NCBI RefSeq assembly: GCF_052113225.1
Contig: NZ_JBFRCT010000002.1
Span: 248,001-312,000 of the forward strand
Length of the DNA stretch: 64,000 bases
From: Pristimantibacillus sp052113225
GTDB lineage: Bacteria > Bacillota > Bacilli > Paenibacillales > Paenibacillaceae
Direction: 5' to 3'
In this document: in pieces, positions 1 to 8,867 of the stretch
How positions within the stretch are numbered: position 1 is the first letter of the stretch
Layout: each line of letters begins with the position of its first letter
Position numbers and translations under genes: made by a program
Notes under the pieces: model-generated
The model's database searches: none
What the model was told of the DNA's origin: nothing
What the model saw: only the letters and a program-made list of their open reading frames with translations

Positions 1-361
1 TATAGCCACGGCTACTTCTCTGACGGTACCGACTGCAGGCGATTATACAACAGATTGGAGCGTTTCCTTCCTGCCGCCGCCAACCCATTGTGCATTTGGG
101 ATTTTCATTAATGGGGTGTTACATCCGGCGACCACTTCAGGGCTTGCTGTCACAGATGGTCAGCAAGTTAATAATGTAGGGGCGACTGCCATTGCACGAT
201 TAGCTGCGGGTGATGTAGTGGAGCTTCGTGCTCTTATACCGCCAACAAGTACACAAGTCGCGATCAATATAAGCGCGGTCATCCAATATCCGCCGTTTGG
301 CGGGGTGGCAGACCAGCCAATTGCTAGTGCGTCGTTGAGAATCATTAAGTTAACTGCCTAA
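1..361 (+). CDS. BclA-like exosporium/collagen-like protein, C-terminal part (5' truncated by window)
   Basis: The open frame runs in from before the window (phase begins at base 2) and stops at 361. The readable ~119 residues contain the pattern LTVPTAGDYTTDW, then AFGIFINGVLH and a closing ASLRIIKLTA. This resembles the C-terminal trimerising, TNF-like head domain of BclA-type collagen-like glycoproteins on the Bacillus and Paenibacillus exosporium. The collagen-repeat stalk, if present, lies upstream of the window. A rho-independent terminator follows at once. Family call is from recalled motif similarity; the surface role is inferred. Confidence 0.6.
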   Translation, partial: IATATSLTVPTAGDYTTDWSVSFLPPPTHCAFGIFINGVLHPATTSGLAVTDGQQVNNVGATAIARLAAGDVVELRALIPPTSTQVAINISAVIQYPPFGGVADQPIASASLRIIKLTA

Positions 362-369
362 TAATAAAG

Positions 370-408
370 AAAGCGCTGGGATGAACATGGCATCCCGGCG
401 CTTTTATT
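370..408 (+). terminator. Rho-independent terminator of exosporium-type gene
   Basis: AAGCGCTGGGATG and CATCCCGGCGCTTTT form a strong stem with a short loop followed by T-rich sequence, nine bases after the stop codon at 361. Confidence 0.85.
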
Positions 409-589
409 CGTTGTCGTGGACAAGCTTACGAATTCGTTAGCCAATCTGGAAAAAGCACCTAGTCCCTTTGATCCCATACGAGTTATTTGGTTTGGGCTTA
501 TGTTGACGCATAGCCAGAGCATATGCTATCTTTGAATTCGTTACTTGTTTAGTAAATTAGTAAATAAGTATGGAGGAGATGATCAAACA

Positions 590-976
590 ATGGAAAAGCA
601 ACGCAAGAGAGAACTAGGAACAGCCTATTCGCAATCTTTTCGTCGGATGGGCGTCTATCAAATTCGGAATGTAGAGAACGGCAAAATACTAGTATTAGGC
701 AGCATGGATCTTGATGGGGCGAAAAACCGATTGGCCTTTATGCAGCAGACAAATATGAACACTGTATTTGAATTACAGCAGGATTGGAACAAATATGGTG
801 CCAGCTGTTTTGTCTTTGAAGAGCTGGATTCAATCAAGCCACGCGAGGAGCATCTGAACGACCGTTCCGAGTTGAAAAAATATCAGGCGGAAGTCGACGC
901 ACTCCTTGAGTTATGGATTGAGAAGCTTCAGCCTTATGAGCAGATTGGCTATAACCGCCGGCCTCGGGCCAATTAG
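590..976 (+). CDS. GIY-YIG nuclease-like protein
   Basis: A protein of 128 residues, starting at ATG 590 behind GGAGGAG (572-578) rather than at the in-frame TTG at 545. It has GVYQIRN near residues 21-27, a degenerate second motif (ILVLG in place of the usual YIG/YVG), then an Asn-Arg and a Glu-rich C-terminal half. This matches the small GIY-YIG-like family common in Bacillus and Paenibacillus (MGVxQIRN, ELQxDWN, FVFExLE). Because the YIG motif is altered, nuclease activity is uncertain. It stands alone, so the context gives no role. Confidence 0.65.
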   Translation: MEKQRKRELGTAYSQSFRRMGVYQIRNVENGKILVLGSMDLDGAKNRLAFMQQTNMNTVFELQQDWNKYGASCFVFEELDSIKPREEHLNDRSELKKYQAEVDALLELWIEKLQPYEQIGYNRRPRAN

Positions 977-1073
977 ATTTAAATATAATAACCTTCAGAA
1001 AGCGAAGCCTGTCACATAGATTGACAATTCTCTCTCTAATCGTTAACCTATCAACGAGCAGGAGGTGTGATCT

Positions 1074-1679
1074 ATGTTGACTTATACGGACGAACAATTC
1101 GAAGGTATTGATTTCAGCGGACAAGACTTTAGGGAATCCGAGCTGACCCGCTGTACATTTATTAAATGCAAATTTATCAATACCTCCTTAGAGGAAGCTT
1201 CAACATCGAGCTGCAGATTTATGGAATGTGATTTCCACGGCGCCTTGCTCAATGCTTCTATTCACACGGAGTCGGCCTTTACGAACTGCCGCTTTGAACA
1301 TGCGAATCTGTTCGTAACTAATTTTTCATTTTGTAAAATGACAGGCTCTGACTTCACAGGCGCAGAGTTGAATGGGATTACGATTGTACAAGGCGATTGG
1401 TCGTATACGAATTTAAGGCATGTTAAATTGGATAAGCAAAATTTGAAGGAGGTTCGTTTCGTAGAGGCGGATCTTATGGGTGCGTCACTTGAAAAAGCCG
1501 ATCTTCGTAAATGTGATTTCACAGGTGCGAACTTGACGCAAACCAATCTGAGCGGCGCTGATCTGCGAGGGGCGGAGCTGGAAGGTGTACCATGGCAAGC
1601 GCTTCATGTGAAGGGCGCACGGATGGACACCGCACAGGGGATTATGCTGCTGAGGTCGCTTGGCGCAAAGGTAGAATAA
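1074..1679 (+). CDS. Pentapeptide-repeat protein (Qnr-like layout)
   Basis: A 201-residue protein with ATG 1074 after GGAGGTG (1061-1067). Nearly the whole chain consists of A(D/N)Lxx-type pentapeptide repeats (for example ADLMG, ADLRK, ANLTQ, ADLRG), which fold as a right-handed quadrilateral beta-helix. The length and the closing segment GARMDTAQGIMLLRSLGA recall the Qnr family, whose members mimic DNA and protect gyrase from quinolones. Many chromosomal relatives in Gram-positive bacteria have no known role, so quinolone protection is only a possibility. The next gene follows after 28 bases, so the two may be co-transcribed. Confidence 0.75.
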   Translation: MLTYTDEQFEGIDFSGQDFRESELTRCTFIKCKFINTSLEEASTSSCRFMECDFHGALLNASIHTESAFTNCRFEHANLFVTNFSFCKMTGSDFTGAELNGITIVQGDWSYTNLRHVKLDKQNLKEVRFVEADLMGASLEKADLRKCDFTGANLTQTNLSGADLRGAELEGVPWQALHVKGARMDTAQGIMLLRSLGAKVE

Positions 1680-1707
1680 CGATTCGTAAACAAGGGGATA
1701 AACGAGT

Positions 1708-2565
1708 ATGGCGGAATCCGCAGGCATCACCAGTTTTCTGGAGACAGTTGATGTAGAGTCAGGCGAGCGCCGCATCCTGGCGCAATTCGATTATTTAATC
1801 GAAGCACCCAACTGGACAAGCGATGGCAAAACATTTATTTATAACAGCAAGGGCAGGATTTATTGTTTTGATATCGCTTCAGGTGAAAGCAAAGAGATCT
1901 ATTCTTCTTTTGCCATTCATTGCAATAACGATCATGTCCTCTCTCCTGATAACTCGGAATTGGCTGTGAGTCATCATACGAAGGAAGATGGGCAGTCTCG
2001 TATTTATATTTTCCCACTGGATGGTGGAGATCCAGTATTGGTTACACCAATGGGACCAAGCTATCTGCATGGTTGGTCGCCTGATGGGCATACACTTGCA
2101 TATTGTGCGGAACGAAAAGGCCAATACGATATTTATACGATTCCAGCGATTGGCGGCGAAGAAGTACAGCTGACGGATACCCCAGGCCTTGATGATGGTC
2201 CGGAATATTCGCCGGATGGCAAGTATATTTGGTTCAACTCGGTTAGAACGGGTCTGATGCAGGTATGGCGGATGAAGGCTGATGGCAGCGAGCAGACACA
2301 AATGACGTTTGACGAGAGCAACAGCTGGTTCCCGCATGTATCGCCTGACGGTCAGGCGGTTGCCTATATTACCTACCAGAAAGGCGATGTTGAACCAGGT
2401 GATCACCCGGCGAACAAGCATGTGGAGATCCGCCTAATGTCAAGCGTTGGCGGTAAATACCGCACGCTTGTTCAGCTGTTTGGCGGGCAAGGGACGATCA
2501 ACGTCAACTCCTGGTCACCAGACAGCAAGCAGCTTGCTTTTGTGAGTTATCGATTGGACAAATAA
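1708..2565 (+). CDS. TolB-like PD40 beta-propeller protein
   Basis: A 285-residue cytosolic protein (no signal peptide) with ATG 1708 behind AAGGGGATAA. It carries repeated SPDG/SPDN/TSDG motifs (WTSDGK, LSPDNSE, WSPDGH, YSPDGK, VSPDGQ, WSPDSK) typical of WD40-like PD40 repeats, enough for about six blades. Proteins of this size (DUF5050/TolB-like) are widespread in Bacillota with no settled function. No catalytic domain is attached. The gene converges on the germination operon and shares a bidirectional terminator with it. Confidence 0.75.
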   Translation: MAESAGITSFLETVDVESGERRILAQFDYLIEAPNWTSDGKTFIYNSKGRIYCFDIASGESKEIYSSFAIHCNNDHVLSPDNSELAVSHHTKEDGQSRIYIFPLDGGDPVLVTPMGPSYLHGWSPDGHTLAYCAERKGQYDIYTIPAIGGEEVQLTDTPGLDDGPEYSPDGKYIWFNSVRTGLMQVWRMKADGSEQTQMTFDESNSWFPHVSPDGQAVAYITYQKGDVEPGDHPANKHVEIRLMSSVGGKYRTLVQLFGGQGTINVNSWSPDSKQLAFVSYRLDK

Positions 2566-2575
2566 TTGTACATGG

Positions 2576-2620
2576 AAGCTGCCTGCTGTCTGATTCGTGG
2601 ATGACAGCAGGCGGCTTTTT
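2576..2620. terminator. Bidirectional terminator between PD40 gene and ger operon
   Basis: GCCTGCTGTC (2581-2590) pairs perfectly with GACAGCAGGC (2603-2612), the stem extends outward by AAGCT/GGCTT, and a T5 run follows on the plus side. It lies between convergent stop codons. Confidence 0.85.
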
Positions 2621-2629
2621 CATATACAG

Positions 2630-3823
2630 CTATTGTTGTTTAGTTAATGAACCAAAATCCGTAACCTTTATGTCGTAGGTGAAGTTGACCTTTGAACGGC
2701 TGAACGTTTCATCCCAATCCTCTTTCACCTGCTTCCAGACAGAAGGGTACACAATGGCAAGACGGTGACCGAATCCGGCAACATCTACTTTATATATGGA
2801 TTGCAGCTTGTTCATTAGCGCTTGTACCATTTGGGTCAATTTCTCCTCAATAATCTGACTGGTTTTCTCAGCATAGTAACTTGTAGAAGGGATGTTATTT
2901 TTGTTCCAGGTTTCAATGAGGCGTCCTTCCACAGCGAGATGAACCTTAAAGGATATTTTCCCGTCATTCACATGGGGGGTGATTTTGCTCTTCATCGATT
3001 TGATTTCATAAGTTAACGGTTGGTTGTCCCAGTCATAGGCTTTAATCGATCCAGTTTCCCCTTTTTGTGTAATCCAAGCGAGACACTCCGCATCTTCTTG
3101 ATTTAAGTTTCCGATCCAATGACCGGAAGCTCCTTTTATGATGCCAGCCCCGGAAAATTCCAATTCCCCGCCTCCTGATACAATATTCTGCAAAACAAAG
3201 CTTTTCTTCGTTTTCATCAATGCATCTAATTTGGATAGAGTAACGGAATCAAGCACTTTGCTGGTTCTCAGTTGATTTCGGTACATGCCCGTAATATGGA
3301 AGGAAGGTACTTCATTGGGCTCACTAGATTCTAGTGTTTCCTTGGCTTCACCCTGACTGATATACACCTTGGTGCTGGGACGAATATCGTTGTCACGCAG
3401 GACAAAGTCAGTTACCTGCTCAATTGTTTGTTTTCTCAGCAATTTAGAGGAAATGACAATGACCTTAAGATGGTGTCCGATAATTGGCCGATCAAGACGG
3501 ATAGAGAACTGGCGGAAGATTTCCAGTATGGAATCACCACTGCCAGAGACATTGAGATAAGGTTTATTTGTACCTGTATTGTTTTTGTCTTTAGTGCCTA
3601 TGGTTTTCATCGGAACAATCTGGAGGGTGGTCATTACCTTATTGTTCTTGGAATATTCCGCACCTTTCGCTTCGAACTCCTTCTCGATAGGAGCCGGTTG
3701 TCCAATATCAAGCGCTATGCCGGTGTACATGGCAAGATCTTCGATTTCTTTACTGCTCCAACAGCCCGTCAATACGAAAGGAAGGAGAAGATATAAGAAT
3801 AGGATTTTATATGTTTTATACAT
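2630..3823 (-). CDS. Ger(x)C family spore germination lipoprotein
   Basis: A 397-residue protein with a lipoprotein signal ending LTGC (Cys21) and then WSSKEIEDLAMYTGIALDIG, the usual opening of the C subunit of GerA-type germinant receptors. It is anchored to the outer face of the spore inner membrane. As third gene of the A-B-C operon it overlaps the permease gene by 8 bases, which suggests translational coupling. Like many C subunits it shows no enzymatic motif. The germinant cannot be read from the sequence. Confidence 0.92.
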   Translation of the reverse strand: MYKTYKILFLYLLLPFVLTGCWSSKEIEDLAMYTGIALDIGQPAPIEKEFEAKGAEYSKNNKVMTTLQIVPMKTIGTKDKNNTGTNKPYLNVSGSGDSILEIFRQFSIRLDRPIIGHHLKVIVISSKLLRKQTIEQVTDFVLRDNDIRPSTKVYISQGEAKETLESSEPNEVPSFHITGMYRNQLRTSKVLDSVTLSKLDALMKTKKSFVLQNIVSGGGELEFSGAGIIKGASGHWIGNLNQEDAECLAWITQKGETGSIKAYDWDNQPLTYEIKSMKSKITPHVNDGKISFKVHLAVEGRLIETWNKNNIPSTSYYAEKTSQIIEEKLTQMVQALMNKLQSIYKVDVAGFGHRLAIVYPSVWKQVKEDWDETFSRSKVNFTYDIKVTDFGSLTKQQ

Positions 3824-4919
3824 GTTGTTTTAATCCCTTTTTCCGTATGATCCAGATGAACGAGAGCAGAACAGGCACCAGCACAAACAGTGTTAGTCCT
3901 ATCGTCCCGATGGCGTCACCGAGGGCAAATAAATCCTGAAGACTCCTCGGCACCATTGCCGCCAGGAAGATTATAGGAACCATAACATAGATGACAGGAG
4001 TAACCGAAAATTTAAATAATTGAGATATCCCGAGAGAGGCCTGGAAAAAGAAACTGCAGAAATTGCAGAACATTTGCATCAGCCAAATAACCATTAACGG
4101 AAATTCCAATCGTTCCACAAAAAAACCTGTGTATTCAAAGCTTCTAATCAAGTCTATCGTTGGCCAGGTACTGGTGATGACCGAATCTATGGAGAGACCA
4201 CCTATAACGAAGACGATCGTAAGAAAATATAAGGCGAATGGAATCGCAATGCCTCCCATCATCGCTTTGACAGCTTGGTTGGGATGCTGCATAAAGGCAA
4301 CCAGAGTCATGACAACCTCCGAGCCCGTATAGACCAAGACAGAAGACTTTAAGCCATGAAGGACTGGGAGAACGCCGTTGCCGAGAACAGGGCGAAAATT
4401 GTTGATATCGAACAAACGAAGGCTAAATCCGTAAGAAGCGAGCAGCACTAATATGGTGATCGGGAAAATGATTTGAAAAACCCGGGCGATAGAATTAATG
4501 CCACCTAAGACCAAATAAGTGCCTACCCAAATAAATGGAAGAATAACAGCCCAGATTGGCGTACCTTCCAGTAGGAAGAACAGCGTAACCTCTGCGAGAG
4601 ATCGGATCTCAAAGCCCGCGATCATGATAAAATAAACGACTAGCAGCAGACACAGTAATTTGCTGGGAAACTTCCCGGCAATTTTGCGGGCGTACTGAAA
4701 GACTGTCTGCCCCGGAAACTGTTGAGATAATTTGACCATGAGAAGAATAGCCAGCATGACGATGATACCGCCGAGCAGAATAGTTACCCAGGAATCAGGA
4801 GTCTTCATTGCTTGGGTAATGTAACGGGGCATGGTGAGAATTCCGGCGCCAAGCACCGTATTCGTTAGGAAGACAGCCGCTTGCGAAGTCGTGATTTTAT
4901 CATCTGTACGATTGAACAA
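3816..4919 (-). CDS. GerB-type endospore germination permease (GerAB/KB family)
   Basis: A 367-residue integral membrane protein with about ten hydrophobic helices. It opens with TSQAAVFLTNTVLGAGILTMPR, typical of the APC-superfamily germination permease (B subunit). In germinant receptors this subunit binds the small-molecule germinant in the spore inner membrane. It sits between the A and C genes (22-base gap to A, 8-base overlap with C), so the three form one receptor. Confidence 0.93.
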   Translation of the reverse strand: MFNRTDDKITTSQAAVFLTNTVLGAGILTMPRYITQAMKTPDSWVTILLGGIIVMLAILLMVKLSQQFPGQTVFQYARKIAGKFPSKLLCLLLVVYFIMIAGFEIRSLAEVTLFFLLEGTPIWAVILPFIWVGTYLVLGGINSIARVFQIIFPITILVLLASYGFSLRLFDINNFRPVLGNGVLPVLHGLKSSVLVYTGSEVVMTLVAFMQHPNQAVKAMMGGIAIPFALYFLTIVFVIGGLSIDSVITSTWPTIDLIRSFEYTGFFVERLEFPLMVIWLMQMFCNFCSFFFQASLGISQLFKFSVTPVIYVMVPIIFLAAMVPRSLQDLFALGDAIGTIGLTLFVLVPVLLSFIWIIRKKGLKQHV

Positions 4920-4941
4920 GGTAATCCTCCTAACGATATCC

Positions 4942-6654
4942 TTATGATTTTCGTTTGCTGTCCTTTGTCTTCAGCATAGCCGGTCTCCGCTTCATCAGGG
5001 AGAGAGGGGCACGGAAAAAGAGATCCTTCCAGTCCGTTGCCCGAAATGGAGATGCCGGAGTGAGATAAGGAACACCAAAGCTCTTTAATTTGGTCAGATG
5101 ACTGCACAGCAACAAGAAGAATAGAACCGTTCCGAACATCCCGAGGAACGCTGCGAATAACATACCTAAAAACCTCAGGAGGCGAAGCGTGACTCCAGCG
5201 CTGTAGGTTGGAATCGAGAAGGAGGAGATTGCAGTTACTGCTACAACGATGACGAGGAAGGGACTAACAATCCCCGCTTGAACGGCTGCGTCACCGATAA
5301 TTAGACCGCCAACAATGCCCATGGCAGGTCCAATTGGCTTCGGTAATCGAATCCCCGCCTCCCGTAATATTTCAATGGAGACTTCAAGGATGAGTACTTC
5401 GATCAGCGCGGGAAATGGAACACCCTGCCTTGTCTCGATAATGGATAGAGCAAGCTCGGTCGGAATCAGACCGGGATGAAAGGCAATTAACGAAATATAA
5501 AGAGCAGGACCCATTAAAGCCACGAATGCAGCTCCAAAACGCAGCATCCGCAGCAGTGAGCCCGGTATCCATCGCTCGTAATAATCCTCAGGAGTTTGAA
5601 TAAGCATGCTAAAGGTAACGGGAACGATTAAAGCAAAAGGAGTTCCGTCCAGCAAAATAGCAATTCGTCCTTCCAGTAAAGCATTGATGACCCGGTCGGG
5701 ACGTTCGGTATTCTGAACTTGTTGAAAAGGGCTTAAATAGTTATCTTCGATTAATTGTTCAATATATCCGGAATCAGCAAGGAAGTCTGAATTCAGGTTA
5801 CTGACTCGAGTTTGAACCTCCTGAAGCAGATCAGGATTAACGATATCCTTCATGTAGGCAAGTACAAGATCCTTCTGTAATCGTGTACCAACGCGATAGC
5901 TTTTCATCTCCAATTGGTCGCTAAAACCTTGGCGGCGCAGCATAGACGTGTTTTCGCTCAATACCTCTGAGAAACCGAGTCTTGGACCTCGAATCAAAGC
6001 TTCAGACACAGGCTCCTCAATCGAACGGTTAGCCCCGTTGGGAAACTCTATCAGCAGGCCATACGGCATGCCTTCGATAAGTAGACCAGCATGTCCGAAC
6101 AGTACAGAGCGATTAAAGTTGTCGATATCGGAAATAGTGGACAGGCTGCTGAATGGAAGCAAATCCTCAGCTTTGCTTGGATCGGCCAGCAAATCGTCTG
6201 TTGCCTTAAACATTAAAAATTCCATAATCTTCATATTAAGAACTCGTTCATTTTGCATGCCATTTACGCAAAACAGTGTTCCTCGCGTATTCAGCTTTGT
6301 CAACGGAAGTTCTCTGGTATGTAAGTCGCTATTGCTGCCAATTTTCGTATGAATAGCATGTAAATCGGACTGGTAATCTCCACTGAAAGGTGTGGCGGCA
6401 GGAGTGGAGTCTAAATTTTGATCCGTAGTATTGGTGTCAATGCTCCTGCCACTTCCAACGAAAGAACGAAGCTTTTTATACATCCTCGAGGCCATGATTG
6501 GAACAAGGAGTGCAATAACAGCCTGACAAAAAACACTCCAGTTCGGGATATGATCAACGATGGAAGACAGGAAAGACAAGGATGTATTCCTCCCTAAGCT
6601 GCATTTAACTACTGTGTCTTTCAAGTTTTCCAAAGTTTGCTTGATTTTAGTCAC
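4942..6654 (-). CDS. GerA-type spore germination protein (A subunit)
   Basis: A 570-residue protein with GTG start at 6654. It carries the GerA family signature region: RGPRLGFSEVL, then IEDNYLSPFQQVQNTERPD, then ILLDGTPFALIVPVTF and YYERW, followed by the hydrophobic C-terminal domain. The N-terminal region includes an additional hydrophobic stretch (about residues 40-56, VFCQAVIALLVPIMA) before the soluble domain, which the classic GerAA lacks. A shorter start cannot be excluded because the RBS before 6654 is weak. First gene of the receptor operon, 13 bases after the LysR gene on the same strand. Confidence 0.92.
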   Translation of the reverse strand: MTKIKQTLENLKDTVVKCSLGRNTSLSFLSSIVDHIPNWSVFCQAVIALLVPIMASRMYKKLRSFVGSGRSIDTNTTDQNLDSTPAATPFSGDYQSDLHAIHTKIGSNSDLHTRELPLTKLNTRGTLFCVNGMQNERVLNMKIMEFLMFKATDDLLADPSKAEDLLPFSSLSTISDIDNFNRSVLFGHAGLLIEGMPYGLLIEFPNGANRSIEEPVSEALIRGPRLGFSEVLSENTSMLRRQGFSDQLEMKSYRVGTRLQKDLVLAYMKDIVNPDLLQEVQTRVSNLNSDFLADSGYIEQLIEDNYLSPFQQVQNTERPDRVINALLEGRIAILLDGTPFALIVPVTFSMLIQTPEDYYERWIPGSLLRMLRFGAAFVALMGPALYISLIAFHPGLIPTELALSIIETRQGVPFPALIEVLILEVSIEILREAGIRLPKPIGPAMGIVGGLIIGDAAVQAGIVSPFLVIVVAVTAISSFSIPTYSAGVTLRLLRFLGMLFAAFLGMFGTVLFFLLLCSHLTKLKSFGVPYLTPASPFRATDWKDLFFRAPLSLMKRRPAMLKTKDSKRKS

Positions 6655-6667
6655 AAAGCAATAATAA

Positions 6668-7576
6668 TTAACCGGAAGTTGTCAGGTGGTCAAGGAAGGA
6701 AACCTTCATATACTGGATAAATGTCCGGACATGATAGGCCATCATATCTTCCTTCCGATAAGCCAGACAGATATGGCGCTGCTGGACTTTCCCAGGTAAA
6801 TCGCGAAGGACAAGCTCCTTCGACTCTACTTCTCTTGTTACACTCCGCCATGGAAGAATACCAACACCAATGCCATGCTTGACAGATTCCTTGATCGTCT
6901 CAATAGCCCCAAGCTCCATGCCAACCTGCCATTGCAGTCCGTTGTCTCTAGCCCACAGATCGGACAGCTCCCTGGAAGTCGAGCCATGCTCATGCAGAAG
7001 GAAGGACTGCGTTCTAAGATCCTCGATTGTAATGTGCTCTTGCTGGGTGAGCGGATGGTTAGACGGCAGAACCAGCTTCAGATCATCATCTGCAAGCGGG
7101 ATAATCTCCACGTCATCCAACGGTCGTACGATTAACGATACAATCGCAACATCAATGTCGAATTCCTTCAGCAGCTTCATAACGGTTCCGGCTTTCTTTA
7201 CCGTCATTTGCGGCATTACCTTCTCATAGCTGGCTTGAAAAGCAGCCAAATAAGGCGGCAGGAAATACGTTGCAGGCGTATAACTGGCACCTATTTTTAA
7301 TTGTCCACGTCCTTGCTCCCGATGCTCCTTCATCAGTTGGCTGGATTCATCCAGCAGGGCACAGATCCGTTTGGCATAAGGAAGAAGCGTTTGTCCTGCA
7401 TCGGTCAGACGCAGCTGCCGGGGGTGTTTATAGAACAGCTCCACACCTATTGTTTCCTCGAGTTTTTTCAAATGAAAGCTTACGGTTGGCTGCTTGAGCT
7501 GAAGCTCTGCGGCTACCTCTGTTAAGGTGGATAGACGTGCTGCATGTGCAAATACGCGTAGCTGCTGGATATTCAT
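6668..7576 (-). CDS. LysR-family transcriptional regulator
   Basis: A 302-residue regulator with ATG 7576 after GAGGAG. The N-terminal winged helix-turn-helix (MNIQQLRVFAHAARLSTLTEVAAEL, with TQ-like KQPTVSFHLKKLEE) is followed by a LysR substrate-binding domain beginning around residue 90 (KIGASYTPATYFLPPYLAAF). It is divergent from the ABC importer genes starting at 7745, so it probably senses the transported compound or a related metabolite and controls that operon. A dyad in the intergenic region is a candidate binding site. Confidence 0.9.
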   Translation of the reverse strand: MNIQQLRVFAHAARLSTLTEVAAELQLKQPTVSFHLKKLEETIGVELFYKHPRQLRLTDAGQTLLPYAKRICALLDESSQLMKEHREQGRGQLKIGASYTPATYFLPPYLAAFQASYEKVMPQMTVKKAGTVMKLLKEFDIDVAIVSLIVRPLDDVEIIPLADDDLKLVLPSNHPLTQQEHITIEDLRTQSFLLHEHGSTSRELSDLWARDNGLQWQVGMELGAIETIKESVKHGIGVGILPWRSVTREVESKELVLRDLPGKVQQRHICLAYRKEDMMAYHVRTFIQYMKVSFLDHLTTSG

Positions 7577-7630
7577 CTTGGGTTCATCTCCTCATCTCTT
7601 CTTGCCATACTATAGATAATTTCGATGAAC

Positions 7631-7646
7631 CTATCAATATGGATAG
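7631..7646. promoter_or_regulatory. Candidate LysR operator dyad
   Basis: CTATC-aatatg-GATAG is a perfect 5-bp inverted repeat in the 168-base divergent region between the LysR gene and the solute-binding-protein gene. LysR-type proteins bind dyads containing T-N11-A-like spacing. Assignment is by position and symmetry only. Confidence 0.4.
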
Positions 7647-7744
7647 ATGTTATTTCATGTAATCTTATCATTCGCTTAATCTTCCATTTACAAAACCTCG
7701 TTAATCTGAGAATGAAAGAAGAAGATACTGGAGGGGTAAGAGAA

Positions 7745-8866
7745 ATGGTAAATGGATATAAAATGAAGGGTCTAATGCTTGTCAGCGTATTGATGGCAAC
7801 AGCAGCACTGTCGGCATGTGGCAACAACAGCAATAATGAGTCGAATACAGCGGCAGCTGCTAATGCTGCAGCAACTACAGAAGCAAGCACGGAGCCAACC
7901 GCTACGGAAAGCCCGGCTGCAGATACAGCTGACAAGAGTGATCCGCTTGTTGTGTATTTGAACGACTTTGATGATATCGTAAAACCAATGTTCGAAGAGA
8001 AAACAGGCTATAAGCTTGAGATCGTCTCTGGTAATGGGGCAGAGATCGCTTCCCGGATCGAAGCGGAGAAAGGTAATCCGCATTGGGATGTTGTATGGAT
8101 GGACTCCATGCCTACAATCGACCAAATGGGCAAAAACGGACAGCTGTTGGACAGCTGGGCACCAGGCAATCTGGACGGCTTAACGGACTTTGCGGAAGGT
8201 CTTGTTCCAGCTAACAATACTTACTTCCCAACAGGTGAGCATGCCGCATCCGTTATCGTGTATAACACGAAAGCCTTTGACGCAAACAGCGCTCCAAAAA
8301 CATGGGATGACCTGCTTGATGCCAAATTCAAAGGTGCAGTTGGTATGGCTGATCCAGCTGTAGCAGCCCCAGCTTATCCGTTTGTAGCATGGTTCTTCCA
8401 ATCGGAAGGCATGGATAAAGGCAAAAGCTATTTTGACAGCCTGCTCAAAAATGATGTGCATGTGTATCCGAAAAACCCTAACGTAGCAAAAGCACTAACT
8501 GACGGTGAGATCAAAGCAGCAGCTTTGCAAGAGAGTAATGCGTACACCCTCAAAAATGCAGGTGAACCGGTTGATATTATTTGGCCAGCTGCAGGTGCTC
8601 CTGCATCGGTACGTGTAGCGGCGATTCAAAAAGAATCCAAGCATCTGGATGCTGCAAAAGCATTTGTTGAATTCCTGCTTGATCCGGCAACCCAGCAGGC
8701 ATTAATTGATAAAGGTGATGAAAGCTACTTCGAACCATCCGTAAAAGGAGTTAACGCCAAGGCTGATCGTGCGGCAGATGCGAAGCTGGTTGTGGCAGAA
8801 GCGGGCTGGGCTGGCGAGCATGAAGGCGAGATTAAGCAATGGTTTGCGGATAAAGCGGTCAAATAA
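7745..8866 (+). CDS. ABC transporter substrate-binding lipoprotein (Fe3+/phosphonate/polyamine-type)
   Basis: The 373-residue start at ATG 7745 is preferred over an upstream in-frame codon because GAGGGG (7731-7736) precedes it and it yields a proper lipoprotein signal ending LSAC (Cys25). A low-complexity Ala/Thr linker follows, then a type-2 periplasmic-binding fold (VVYLNDFDDIVKPMFEEKTGY, WDVVWMDS, GEHAASVIVYNTKAF). This is the bacterial solute-binding family of AfuA/FbpA and PhnS. The double tyrosine typical of ferric-binding proteins is not obvious near the C terminus, so the ligand remains open (iron, 2-aminoethylphosphonate or other). Confidence 0.85.
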   Translation: MVNGYKMKGLMLVSVLMATAALSACGNNSNNESNTAAAANAAATTEASTEPTATESPAADTADKSDPLVVYLNDFDDIVKPMFEEKTGYKLEIVSGNGAEIASRIEAEKGNPHWDVVWMDSMPTIDQMGKNGQLLDSWAPGNLDGLTDFAEGLVPANNTYFPTGEHAASVIVYNTKAFDANSAPKTWDDLLDAKFKGAVGMADPAVAAPAYPFVAWFFQSEGMDKGKSYFDSLLKNDVHVYPKNPNVAKALTDGEIKAAALQESNAYTLKNAGEPVDIIWPAAGAPASVRVAAIQKESKHLDAAKAFVEFLLDPATQQALIDKGDESYFEPSVKGVNAKADRAADAKLVVAEAGWAGEHEGEIKQWFADKAVK

Positions 8867-8867
8867 C

